NCBI RefSeq assembly: GCF_016907365.1
Contig: NZ_JAFBBV010000001.1
Coordinates: forward strand, 2,108,001 to 2,172,000
DNA length: 64,000 nucleotides
Reading direction: 5' to 3'
From: Oerskovia paurometabola
Lineage (GTDB): Bacteria > Actinomycetota > Actinomycetes > Actinomycetales > Cellulomonadaceae
Below the pieces are notes generated by a model. The model was given only the letters and a program-made list of their open reading frames with translations. It searched no databases and was not told the origin of the DNA. This document shows, one piece after another, positions 1-7,901 of the stretch (position 1 is its first letter; the number at the start of each line of letters is the position of its first letter). The position numbers were made by a program, and so were the translations under genes.

Positions 1-8
1 CGCCCGCT

Positions 9-34
9 CCTCCAGGGCCTTCGCCTGCTGGAGG
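9..34 (+). promoter_or_regulatory. Hairpin enclosing the aspS ribosome binding site
   Basis: CCTCCAG (9-15) is perfectly complementary to CTGGAGG (28-34). An inner GGC/GCC stem (16-18 with 23-25) closes on a 4-base loop, leaving a 2-base bulge. The 3' arm contains the GGAGG ribosome binding site 4 bases before the aspS ATG at 39. When folded, the site is paired, which suggests translational control of the synthetase. The window begins here, so any larger leader (for example a T-box) cannot be seen. Structure is seen; function is inferred. Confidence 0.5.
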
Positions 35-38
35 AACC

Positions 39-1352
39 ATGAGACCACCGACCCCGCCCACCGCCTCGACCGCACCCCGGACCCTCGCCGCCGACCTGCC
101 CGCCCTCCCACCCGGCACGTCCGTCACGCTCCGTGGCTGGGTGCATCGGCGCCGCGCCCTCGCGACCGTGACCTTCCTCGTGCTGCGGGACCGGTCAGGG
201 CTGGCGCAGGTCGTGGTGCGCGCGGGCGACGGGCAGGTCGTGCCGCCCGAGGAGACCGTGGTCGAGGTCACGGGCCTGACGACGGCGAACGCCCAGGCTC
301 CGGGCGGGGTCGAGGTGACCTCGCCGACCGTCGTGCCGCTCACCGACCCGGCCGTGACCCCGCCCGTCGAGCTGTGGCGCCCGTCGCTCGACGTGGGGCT
401 CTCCACGATGCTCGACCATGCCGCGGTCGCCTGGCGGCACCCCGCGCAGCGCGCGCGGTGGGAGGTCGCGGCCGCGTCGTTGCGCGGGTTCCGTGAGGCC
501 CTCGACGCGCAGGGCTTCACCGAGGTGCAGTCGCCCAAGATCGTCGGGACCGCGACCGAGTCGGGGGCCGAGGTGTTCGCTCTCGACTACTTCGGGCGCC
601 CGGCCTTCCTGGCGCAGAGCCCGCAGTTCTTCAAGCAGCAGCTCGTCGGGGTCTTCGAGCGCGTGTACGAGGTGGGGCCGGTCTTCCGGGCCGAGCCGCA
701 CGACACCGTGCGTCACCTCGCCGAGTACGTCTCGCTCGACGTCGAGCTCGGCTTCGTCCGCGACCACCGCGACGTGCTGGCCGTCCTGCGCGACGTCCTG
801 GCCGGCATGGCTTCCGCCGTCCACCAGCACGCCGGGCGTGCGGTCGCCGCGTACGGCTTCGGGGTGCCGGTCGTGCCCGACGAGATCCCCGTGATCCACT
901 TCGCCGAGGCCCTGGCCCTCGTCGGGGCCCCCGACGACGAGCCCGACCTGGCCCCCGAGCACGAGCGTGCGCTGGGGCGGTGGGCGCTCGCCGAGCACGG
1001 CAGCGACCTCCTCGCGGTCGAGGGCTACCCGATGGCGAAGCGTCCCTTCTACACGCACCCGCAGCCGGGCGACGCGCGGTGGAGCAACAGCTTCGACCTG
1101 CTCTTCCGTGGGGTCGAGCTCGTCACGGGCGGTCAGCGCCTGCACCGGTACGCGGACTACGTCGCGGCGATCACGGCCCGTGGTGAGGACCCGACCGGGT
1201 ATGCGACGTACCTCGAGGCGTTCGAGCACGGGATGCCGCCGCACGGCGGCTTCGCGATCGGCCTCGAACGCTGGACCGCGCGCCTGACGGGCGCGGCGAA
1301 CGTCCGCGAGGTCGCGCTCTTCCCGCGCGACCTGCACCGCCTCGCGCCCTAG
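39..1352 (+). CDS. aspS: Aspartyl-tRNA synthetase, archaeal-type (short)
   Basis: Class II synthetase charging tRNA-Asp, and possibly tRNA-Asn, with aspartate in the cytoplasm. At 437 aa it is far shorter than the usual bacterial AspRS (about 590 aa) and lacks the GAD insertion. An N-terminal OB-fold anticodon-binding domain (about 20-110, with GWVHRRR) is followed by the catalytic core. Class II motif 2 is visible as FRAEPHDTVRHLAEY, preceded by the archaeal-like YFGRPAFLAQSPQFFKQQ, and motif 3 is GGFAIGLERW, where Trp replaces the usual Leu. ATG is preceded by GGAGG. It stands alone, with no partner gene visible upstream. Whether it is discriminating or the only AspRS of the genome cannot be told here. 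Confidence 0.9.
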   Translation: MRPPTPPTASTAPRTLAADLPALPPGTSVTLRGWVHRRRALATVTFLVLRDRSGLAQVVVRAGDGQVVPPEETVVEVTGLTTANAQAPGGVEVTSPTVVPLTDPAVTPPVELWRPSLDVGLSTMLDHAAVAWRHPAQRARWEVAAASLRGFREALDAQGFTEVQSPKIVGTATESGAEVFALDYFGRPAFLAQSPQFFKQQLVGVFERVYEVGPVFRAEPHDTVRHLAEYVSLDVELGFVRDHRDVLAVLRDVLAGMASAVHQHAGRAVAAYGFGVPVVPDEIPVIHFAEALALVGAPDDEPDLAPEHERALGRWALAEHGSDLLAVEGYPMAKRPFYTHPQPGDARWSNSFDLLFRGVELVTGGQRLHRYADYVAAITARGEDPTGYATYLEAFEHGMPPHGGFAIGLERWTARLTGAANVREVALFPRDLHRLAP

Positions 1353-1398
1353 CGCAGGGGCGCCCCCGTCCGGTACGGGGGACAACCCCACCCCGTTC

Positions 1399-1431
1399 GG
1401 GGGACGGGCCGGATGGTCCGGTTCGTCCCCC
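1399..1431 (+). promoter_or_regulatory. Near-perfect inverted repeat before ABC exporter genes
   Basis: GGGGGACG (1399-1406) and CGTCCCCC (1424-1431) are perfect inverted arms. A nested CCGGA/TCCGG pair lies inside, separated by one two-base mismatch. It sits 43 bases before the TTG start of the exporter ATPase and 46 bases after the aspS stop. It may be the aspS terminator or an operator for a local repressor; no regulator gene is adjacent to favour the second. Confidence 0.5.
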
Positions 1432-1473
1432 GCTCGTTACGTTCGAGACTCACGCCACGACGGGGGTTTCGAG

Positions 1474-2262
1474 TTGAGGACAACCACGACCAGGCGGACC
1501 GCCGAGGCATCCACGAGGGATGCCCCGGCGGTCTCGCCGTACGCCCTGCAGGTCGCAGGGATCACCAAGACGTACGCCGCGGGCAAGCGGTCGGTGCACG
1601 CCCTGCGGGGCGTGTCCCTGGCGCTCCCGAGGGGCAGCTTCACGGCCGTGATGGGGCCGTCGGGCTCGGGCAAGAGCACGTTGCTGCACTGCGCCGCGGG
1701 TCTCGACCGGCCGACGGGCGGCTCGGTCCACCTGGGCGGGGTGGACCTGTCCACGCTGACCGAGGACGAGCTCACGGCGCTGCGCCGGGGCCGCATCGGG
1801 TTCGTCTTCCAGGCCTACAACCTCATGGGGTCGTTGACGGTCGCGGAGAACGTCGGGCTGCCGCTGCGGCTCGCGGGCGAGCGGGCCGACCCGGCGTGGT
1901 TGCGCGAGATCGCGGCCCGCGTCGGGATCGAGGACCGCCTCGACCACCGTCCGAGCGAGCTCTCGGGCGGTCAGCAGCAGCGCGTGGCGATCGCGCGGGC
2001 GCTCGTGACGCGCCCCGACGTCGTCGTCGCGGACGAGCCGACCGGGGCCCTCGACACGCGCACGAGCAAGCACGTGCTCGAGCTGCTGCGGTTCCTGGTC
2101 GACACGCTCGGCCAGAGCGTCTTCATGGTCACGCACGACCCGGTCGCGGCTTCGTTCGCGGACCGCGTCGTGTTCCTGGCCGACGGGCAGGTCGCGGGCG
2201 ACCTCGTCCGCCCGACACCCGAGCAGGTCGCCGACCGCATGACGCACCTCGGGGAGTGGTGA
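1474..2262 (+). CDS. ABC transporter ATP-binding protein, MacB/LolD type
   Basis: ATPase of a two-component FtsX/MacB-type exporter, binding ATP at the inner face of the membrane. Walker A GPSGSGKST is at 61-69, signature LSGGQQQR at 163-170 and Walker B VVVADEPTGALD from 183, with the H-loop in MVTHDP. The length (262 aa) is a little above the family norm because of an extra N-terminal stretch. The start chosen is TTG at 1474, with a G-rich stretch about 10 bases upstream; a shorter start near VAGITK is possible. The stop overlaps the permease start, so the two are translationally coupled. The substrate is unknown. Confidence 0.85.
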   Translation: MRTTTTRRTAEASTRDAPAVSPYALQVAGITKTYAAGKRSVHALRGVSLALPRGSFTAVMGPSGSGKSTLLHCAAGLDRPTGGSVHLGGVDLSTLTEDELTALRRGRIGFVFQAYNLMGSLTVAENVGLPLRLAGERADPAWLREIAARVGIEDRLDHRPSELSGGQQQRVAIARALVTRPDVVVADEPTGALDTRTSKHVLELLRFLVDTLGQSVFMVTHDPVAASFADRVVFLADGQVAGDLVRPTPEQVADRMTHLGEW

Positions 2263-4865
2263 GCGTGCTGGGCCTCGCGCTGAGCACGCTGCGCGCGCGC
2301 CGCAAGAGCTTCGTCGGTCCGTTCGTCGCGCTGTTCCTGAGCGCGATGCTCGTCGCGGCGTGCGGGCTGCTCATGGAGTCGGGCATCCGGCAGGGCATCG
2401 GTCCTGAGCGCTACGCGGGCGCCGACCTGGTCGTGACCGCGAAGCAGTCGCTCGCGGTCGACGTGGACTACGACGAGCCCTTCGGCGGCCGCGTCCGCCT
2501 GCCCGCGTCGGCGGTCGACGAGCTCGCCGCGATCCCCGGTGTCGGGCGCGCGGTGGGCGACGTCGAGGTGCGCCTCGGCGCCGTCGGGCCGTCGGGCGAC
2601 CTGGCCGGTGCGGTCGACGGGCGCCCGCCCGTGGGCCACGGGTGGTCCTCGGCGACGCTCGGGCCGTTCGTCCTCGCGCAGGGCGACGGCCCGACGGCGC
2701 CGGGCCAGGTCGCGCTCGACGACGCACTGGCCGCGCGGCTCGCCGTGGGCGTGGGCGACGACGTCACCCTGGCCGTGGGGTCGACGCCGGGGGAGTACCG
2801 GGTGACCGGGATCGTCTCCCCGCCCGAGGGGACCGGTGCGCTGCGGCAGGGCGTGGCGTTCTTCACCGACGAGCAGGTCGCGGACCTCGCCGCAGGGGGC
2901 CCGGGCGCGCCCGGGCGACCCGGTGCGGCAGACACCCGAGGGGAGATCGACGCCGTCGGGATCCTGGCCGCGGACGGGACGGACGTCCGGGCGCTCGCCG
3001 CGGACGTGCGCGAGCGCACCGGGCTGACCGTGCGCACGGGCGACGCCCGCGGCTCGGTCGAGTTCGCCGACGCCTCGGGCTCGGCGACCACGCTGGTCGC
3101 GATCGCCGGCAGCTTCGGCGGGATCATGCTCGTCGTCGTCGTGTTCGTCGTCGCCAGCGCCCTGGGACTCGTGGTGCAGCAGCGGCGCCGCGAGCTCGCG
3201 CTGCTCCGCGCGGTGGGTGCGACCCCGCGCCAGGTCCGGCGGATGATCTCTGCCGAGATGCTCGTGCTGTCCACGACGGCCGCGGTCCCGGGGGCTCTCC
3301 TGGGCATCGCCGCGGTCGGCGTGCTGCACGGCCTGTTCGTCCGGGCGGGGGTCGTCTCGGCGGACTACCCGGTCGCGGTGGGACCGCTGCCGGTCGTGGT
3401 CGCCGTGGTGCTCACCGTGGGTGTCGCGTGGCTCGCCGGGAGGATGTCGGCCCGGCGGGCGATCACGGTGAAGCCCGTCGAGGCGCTGGGCGAGGCCGCG
3501 GTGCAGACCCCGCGGCTGGGCGTCACGCGCACGGTGGTCGGCGGGGTCCTGGTCGTCGGCGGGGTGTTCCTGTCGATGCTGCCCGCGTTCGTCGCGGGCG
3601 AGGACGCGCTCGCGGGGGCCGCGCTCTCCGGCGTGGTGCTCGTGATCGCCGTCGCGCTCCTGGGGCCGCGGATCGTGCACGCCCTCGTGCTGCTGGTCGA
3701 GCCGTTCCTGCGGCGCAGCCCGCACGCGAGCACCTACCTCGCGGGCCGCAACACCCGAGCGAGCTCGCGACGGCTCGCGGGGGCCGTCGTGCCGCTCGTG
3801 CTCGCGATCACCATGACGGTCGTGCAGGTCTCGCTCGGGGCCGCGCAGGTGGCCGAGACCGAGCGTCAGGTGGCCGACGGGCTCCGCGCGGACCTCGTGC
3901 TCGCGAGCAGCGGTACGGGCCTCTCGCCCGACCTCGCGGGGCAGGTCGCGGGCGTCGCGGGCGTCGCCTCGGTGACCCCGACCGTGCGGAGCCAGGCCCT
4001 CGTACGCTTCGCCGAGTCGGACGGCACGCTCACGGCCGAGGCCCTGACCGTCCAGGGCGTCGACCCGGCGGACCTGGCCGCCGCGATCGACCTGGACGTG
4101 CGCGAGGGCTCGACCGACGACCTGCACGGCGAGTCGGTCGCCCTCAGCGTCACGGGAGCGAGCAAGGCACGGGCCGGGCTCGGGGACACCGTCGAGCTCC
4201 ATCTCGCGGACGGCACGCGGGTCGACGCCGCCGTCGTCGCGATCTACGGGCGCGGCATGGGCTTCGGTGACGCCCTGCTCCCGCGGGACCTGGTCCTGCC
4301 CGCGTCGGGGGACCGGCTGGACGGCTCGCTGCTCGTGGTGGCCGAGGAGGAGACCGCCGTCGAGACGCTCGCGGAGGACCTCGGCCGGGCGACCGCCCCG
4401 TACCCGGGTGTCGTGCTCGCCGACCGGGCGTCGCTGGTCGCCGCCGAGAAGGCAGCGCTCGAGGCGAACACGTGGACGTCGATGATCCTGCTCGTGGTGC
4501 TGTTCGGGTACGTCGCCCTGAACGTCGCGAACGCCCTGGTCATGTCGACCGTCGACCGGCGGCGCGAGATCGCGCTGCTGCGCCTGGTCGGGACGCGGGA
4601 CCGTCAGGTCCTGCGGATGATGCGGGTCGAGGCGGGCGTGGTGGTCGGCGTCGCCGTGCTGGTCGCGACGGTGATCCTGCTTCCTCCGCTGGCCGGCGTG
4701 AGCCTCGGGCTGAGCGAGGGGCAGCGGGCGGTGCCAGCACTCTCCCCGGTCGCGTACCTCGCGACGGTCGCGGGCGCGGGCGCCGTCGGGTACCTCTCGA
4801 TGCTCCTGCCGACCCGTGCCGCGCTGCGGGCCCGACCGGTCGAGAGCATCGGGCTGCGGGAGTGA
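2259..4865 (+). CDS. FtsX-family ABC permease (MacB-like, duplicated)
   Basis: Membrane partner of the preceding ATPase, about 868 aa. One TM helix near the N-terminus (VGPFVALFLSAMLVAACGLL) is followed by an extracytoplasmic MacB-type domain. A first FtsX membrane block follows, containing VVVVFVVASALGLVVQQRRRELALLRAVGAT. After another extracytoplasmic domain there is a second FtsX block with LNVANALVMSTVDRRREIALLRLVGTR. The repeated RRRELALLR signature marks the coupling helices. Start GTG at 2259 overlaps the ATPase stop by 4 bases; GTG at 2265 has better spacing from the GGGGAG at 2251-2256. Substrate unknown, possibly a peptide, lipid or antibiotic. Confidence 0.85.
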   Translation: MSVLGLALSTLRARRKSFVGPFVALFLSAMLVAACGLLMESGIRQGIGPERYAGADLVVTAKQSLAVDVDYDEPFGGRVRLPASAVDELAAIPGVGRAVGDVEVRLGAVGPSGDLAGAVDGRPPVGHGWSSATLGPFVLAQGDGPTAPGQVALDDALAARLAVGVGDDVTLAVGSTPGEYRVTGIVSPPEGTGALRQGVAFFTDEQVADLAAGGPGAPGRPGAADTRGEIDAVGILAADGTDVRALAADVRERTGLTVRTGDARGSVEFADASGSATTLVAIAGSFGGIMLVVVVFVVASALGLVVQQRRRELALLRAVGATPRQVRRMISAEMLVLSTTAAVPGALLGIAAVGVLHGLFVRAGVVSADYPVAVGPLPVVVAVVLTVGVAWLAGRMSARRAITVKPVEALGEAAVQTPRLGVTRTVVGGVLVVGGVFLSMLPAFVAGEDALAGAALSGVVLVIAVALLGPRIVHALVLLVEPFLRRSPHASTYLAGRNTRASSRRLAGAVVPLVLAITMTVVQVSLGAAQVAETERQVADGLRADLVLASSGTGLSPDLAGQVAGVAGVASVTPTVRSQALVRFAESDGTLTAEALTVQGVDPADLAAAIDLDVREGSTDDLHGESVALSVTGASKARAGLGDTVELHLADGTRVDAAVVAIYGRGMGFGDALLPRDLVLPASGDRLDGSLLVVAEEETAVETLAEDLGRATAPYPGVVLADRASLVAAEKAALEANTWTSMILLVVLFGYVALNVANALVMSTVDRRREIALLRLVGTRDRQVLRMMRVEAGVVVGVAVLVATVILLPPLAGVSLGLSEGQRAVPALSPVAYLATVAGAGAVGYLSMLLPTRAALRARPVESIGLRE

Positions 4866-4871
4866 CGTGAG

Positions 4872-4920
4872 TGCGTGGTTCGGCTGCGACACGCCCGGCG
4901 CGTCGCAGCCGAACCACGCA
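4872..4920 (+). terminator. 19-bp perfect hairpin after ABC permease
   Basis: TGCGTGGTTCGGCTGCGAC (4872-4890) is exactly complementary to 4902-4920, with an 11-base loop. It begins 7 bases after the permease stop and has no U tract. It fits the U-tract-less hairpins used as terminators in high-GC actinobacteria. Confidence 0.8.
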
Positions 4921-4973
4921 CCGGGCGGTGCCCCGCCCTCGCGCCGGGCCGCCGACGGGGTGACCATGGACGT

Positions 4974-5843
4974 ATGTCCACCGTCGGACCGGTCGTGGTC
5001 GGCTATGACGGGTCGCCCTCCGCGACCTCCGCAGTGCGCTGGGCCGCGCGCGAGGCCCGACGGCGTGGCGCCCGTCTGGAGGTCGTCTTCGCCCGAGACG
5101 CGCACGACACGCACCTCGAACCCTCGTTGCCGGGGGGAGGCGAGAACGCGCAGGCCGGGGCGCGAGCGCTCGCCGAACGGGGCCGGGTCCAGGCGCTCGA
5201 GGTCGAGCCCGACGTCGAGGTCGAGGCGACCGTGGAGTACACGACCCCGGCCGCGACGCTCGTCGGGACGTCGCTCGACGCCTCGATCGTGGTCGTCGGG
5301 TCGGGGGACCACGGGCGGGTCCGCGGCGAGCTCGGCGGCTCGGTGGCGCTCGCGGTCGCCGCGCACGCGCACTGCCCGGTCGTCGTGGTCCACGGGGACG
5401 TCGAGGCGCTGCGGGACGTGAACCTGCCCGTGGTCGTGGGGGTCGACGGCTCGACGCACGCGACCGGTGCGCTCGACCACGCGGCCGAGGTCGCGGCCTC
5501 GCGCGGTGCGTCGCTGCGGGTCGTGGTCGCGTGGTGGACGCGCGCCTCGGCGCACCTCGAGAGCTACATGGCCGCGGAGTTCCCGCGCGAGCGCGCCGAG
5601 AACGGGGCCGAGCGACTGCTCGCGGCCGCGCTCGCCCAGGTGCACGAGGACTACCCGGACCTGGAGGTCGAGGGCTCGACCGTGGAGGCGCAGCCGGCTC
5701 CCGCGCTGGTCAGGGCCTCGGAGGGGGCCGAGCGCCTGGTCGTCGGGTCGCGCGGGCGGGGCGGGTTCGCGGCGCTCGTCCTGGGTTCGGTGAGCCACTC
5801 GCTCGTGCGTGAGGCGCACTGTCCCGTGACGATCGTGCGCTGA
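4974..5843 (+). CDS. Tandem-domain universal stress protein (UspA family)
   Basis: Cytoplasmic ATP-binding stress protein of 289 aa made of two Usp domains. Each domain ends in the ATP-binding signature G-x2-G-x9-G-S: GSGDHGRVRGELGGS in the first and GSRGRGGFAALVLGS in the second. ATG at 4974 was chosen because the protein then opens directly with the first Usp strand (VGPVVVGYDGS). A GACCAT element lies 6 bases before the ATG, so a leaderless transcript is possible. It is monocistronic between a terminator and the iron operon. In actinobacteria such proteins often respond to hypoxia or dormancy; nothing in the sequence proves that here. Confidence 0.9.
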   Translation: MSTVGPVVVGYDGSPSATSAVRWAAREARRRGARLEVVFARDAHDTHLEPSLPGGGENAQAGARALAERGRVQALEVEPDVEVEATVEYTTPAATLVGTSLDASIVVVGSGDHGRVRGELGGSVALAVAAHAHCPVVVVHGDVEALRDVNLPVVVGVDGSTHATGALDHAAEVAASRGASLRVVVAWWTRASAHLESYMAAEFPRERAENGAERLLAAALAQVHEDYPDLEVEGSTVEAQPAPALVRASEGAERLVVGSRGRGGFAALVLGSVSHSLVREAHCPVTIVR

Positions 5844-5906
5844 GCCTCGTTCCCGGTCGGAGACGTGATCCCGACCACATCTTCGGTGCTGATGCGGGTC
5901 CGGGGC

Positions 5907-5943
5907 TTTCACCCGGTCGGGATGTTTGGTTAGGCTCACCTCT
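5907..5943 (+). promoter_or_regulatory. Iron-regulated promoter with IdeR/DmdR-like box
   Basis: A -35-like TTTCAC (5907-5912), 18-base spacer and -10 TAGGCT (5931-5936) lie 7 bases before the GTG at 5944, predicting a leaderless mRNA. The 19 bases 5925-5943 (TTTGGTTAGGCTCACCTCT) match the IdeR/DmdR consensus at about 15 of 19 positions and cover the -10, as expected for iron-dependent repression. ATCCCGACC (5868-5876) and GGTCGGGAT (5915-5923) form an inverted repeat around the -35. Confidence 0.75.
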
Positions 5944-6810
5944 GTGAGCCACACCTTATCCGGCGACGACAACGCTCCCACCGCCCAGGACGCCGCCCTC
6001 CCAGCCCTCGCCGGAACCGGGCTGAGCCTCGGGTACGACGGGACCGCCGTCGTGCACGACGCCTCCCTGCGCCTGCTCCCCGGACAGGTCACCGCGCTCA
6101 TCGGTCCCAACGGGAGCGGCAAGTCCACGCTCCTGCGCTCGCTCGCCCGGCTCCACAAGCCCGTCGAGGGGACCGTGAGCCTGCCCGACGTCCCCGACGC
6201 GCTCGCGCTGCACCCCAAGGACTTCGCACGCCGCGTCACCCTGCTCTCGCAGAGCCGCCCCACGCCCAACGGCGTGAGCGTGCGCGACGTCGTCGGGTAC
6301 GGGCGCCACCCGCACCGGGCGCGCTTCCGGTCCACGGACCCCGACGGCGCCCGCGCGATCGCCTGGGCCATGGACGTCACCGGCGTCGCGGCGATGGCGG
6401 GCCGCGGCGTCGACGAGCTGTCGGGCGGCGAGCTCCAGCGCGTGTGGCTCGCGACCTGCCTGGCCCAGGACACGGGCGTGCTGCTGCTCGACGAGCCCAC
6501 GACCTACCTCGACCTGCGCTACCAGGTCGAGATCCTCGACCTGATGCGCGATCTCGCGGACGACCACGGCGTGGCCGTGGGCGTCGTGCTGCACGACCTC
6601 AACCAGGCGGCCGCGGTCGCCGACCACGTGGTCCTGCTCCAGCGCGGCGTCGTCCGTGCCGCGGGCATGGCCGCCGACGTCCTGACCGCCGACGCGCTCA
6701 GCGAGACCTACGGCATCCGGATCGAGGTCACGCACGACCCGCTGACCGGCACGGTGCAGACCGCGCCCGTCGGGCGGCACACGACCCGCAGGCTCGTCGC
6801 CGTCCCCTGA
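5944..6810 (+). CDS. Ferric-siderophore ABC transporter ATPase (FecE/FepC-like)
   Basis: ATPase energising ferric-siderophore uptake. Walker A GPNGSGKST is at 54-62, followed by the FecE-typical VTLLSQSRPTPNGVSVRDVVGYGRHPH, signature LSGGELQR and Walker B LLLDEPTTYLD. Length is 288 aa. The GTG start at 5944 is set by the -10 TAGGCT 7 bases upstream, which leaves no room for an RBS and excludes the TTG at 5926. It is first in an operon with the binding lipoprotein and permease. The IdeR-like box over its promoter implies repression when iron is sufficient. Confidence 0.92.
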   Translation: MSHTLSGDDNAPTAQDAALPALAGTGLSLGYDGTAVVHDASLRLLPGQVTALIGPNGSGKSTLLRSLARLHKPVEGTVSLPDVPDALALHPKDFARRVTLLSQSRPTPNGVSVRDVVGYGRHPHRARFRSTDPDGARAIAWAMDVTGVAAMAGRGVDELSGGELQRVWLATCLAQDTGVLLLDEPTTYLDLRYQVEILDLMRDLADDHGVAVGVVLHDLNQAAAVADHVVLLQRGVVRAAGMAADVLTADALSETYGIRIEVTHDPLTGTVQTAPVGRHTTRRLVAVP

Positions 6811-6831
6811 CGACCCGAGCCTCCTGACCGT

Positions 6832-6857
6832 GCTGCCGCGCACCCCGGTGCGGCAGC
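6832..6857 (+). other. Intercistronic hairpin in iron operon
   Basis: GCTGCC...GCACC pairs with GGTGC-GGCAGC around a 2-base loop with one 2-base bulge. It lies in the 101-base gap between the ATPase and the binding-protein gene. It may be a processing or partial-termination site that adjusts the stoichiometry of the products. Confidence 0.5.
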
Positions 6858-6911
6858 CCACCGAGCCCCGCCCCCCGGCGCGGGCAGCACCCTCAAGGAC
6901 ACAGGACCCCC

Positions 6912-7901
6912 ATGCGAACGACCCTCCGGACCGGCCTGCCCGCCGTCCTGCTCGTGACAGCGCTCACCCTCACCGCGTGCGGCACCACGGAGGAGGCGGA
7001 CGCCGGCGGCGCGTCCAAGGCCCCCGCCTCCGACGCCGGCCCCGTCACGTTCACCGACGAGCGCGGCGAGCAGACGCTCGACGCCCCCGCGACCGAGGTC
7101 GTCTCGCTCGAGTGGGGCCTGACCGAGAACCTGCTGGCGCTCGGCGTGGACGTCGTGGGCCAGGCCGACGTCGAGGGCTACAACACGTGGGACACCTCGG
7201 TCGCGCTCGACGCGTCGACGCCCGACGTCGGGATGCGTGGCGAGCCCAGCCTCGACGCCATCTCCGCTCTCGAGCCCGAGCTCATCGCCGTCACCACGGA
7301 CACCCCCGACAACGTGATCGACCAGCTCGCGGACATCGCGCCCGTCGTGACGCTGCGCGGCTCCGACGGCACCGACCCGATCGGGTACATGCGCCAGACG
7401 GTCGAGACCCTCGCGACCGCCACGGGCACCGAGGACAAGGGCACCGAGCTGCTCGAAGGGTTCGACGCGAAGGTCGCCGAGGGCAAGAAGGCCCTCGAGG
7501 AGGCCGGCGTCGCGGGCGCCTCGTACGTCATGGCCGACGGCTGGGTCAACAACGGCACCGTCTCGGTGCGCATGTACACGCCCGGCTCGTTCCTCGGCGC
7601 GGTCGGCGCCGAGCTCGGCCTGGCGAACGCGTGGACCGGCGAGGGCGACCCCGACTACGGGCTCGCACAGACCGACGTCGAGGGCCTGACGGCGCTGAGC
7701 GACGTCCAGTTCGTCTACGCCGCGAGCGACTCCGAGGCCGACCCGTTCGCCGAGGGCCTGGCGGGCAACGCGATCTGGGAGCAGCTCCCGTTCGTCGTGG
7801 CCGGTGACGTGCACCGCATCCCCGACGGCATCTGGATGTTCGGCGGGCCCGCGTCCGCGAACGCCTACGTCGACGCGCTCGTCGCGGCTCTGACCCAGTG
7901 A
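6912..7901 (+). CDS. Iron-siderophore-binding lipoprotein (FecB/FepB-like)
   Basis: Extracytoplasmic solute-binding lipoprotein that hands ferric siderophore to the permease. The signal peptide ends in the lipobox LTAC with the lipidated Cys at 23, followed by a Gly/Ala-rich linker and a periplasmic-binding fold of the TroA/FecB type (FTDERGEQTLDAPATEVVSLEW, then MRGEPSLDAISALEPELI). Length 329 aa is usual. ATG follows an AAGGA-type RBS. The stop overlaps the permease GTG by 4 bases (GTGA). The siderophore type cannot be told. Confidence 0.93.
   Translation: MRTTLRTGLPAVLLVTALTLTACGTTEEADAGGASKAPASDAGPVTFTDERGEQTLDAPATEVVSLEWGLTENLLALGVDVVGQADVEGYNTWDTSVALDASTPDVGMRGEPSLDAISALEPELIAVTTDTPDNVIDQLADIAPVVTLRGSDGTDPIGYMRQTVETLATATGTEDKGTELLEGFDAKVAEGKKALEEAGVAGASYVMADGWVNNGTVSVRMYTPGSFLGAVGAELGLANAWTGEGDPDYGLAQTDVEGLTALSDVQFVYAASDSEADPFAEGLAGNAIWEQLPFVVAGDVHRIPDGIWMFGGPASANAYVDALVAALTQ

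Noticed and set aside
1971..6500. 1509-codon open frame on the minus strand
   Set aside because: It is the reverse shadow of the ABC permease, usp and FecE-like genes; its product is Arg/His/Asp-rich with no domain, as expected from high-GC antisense frames.
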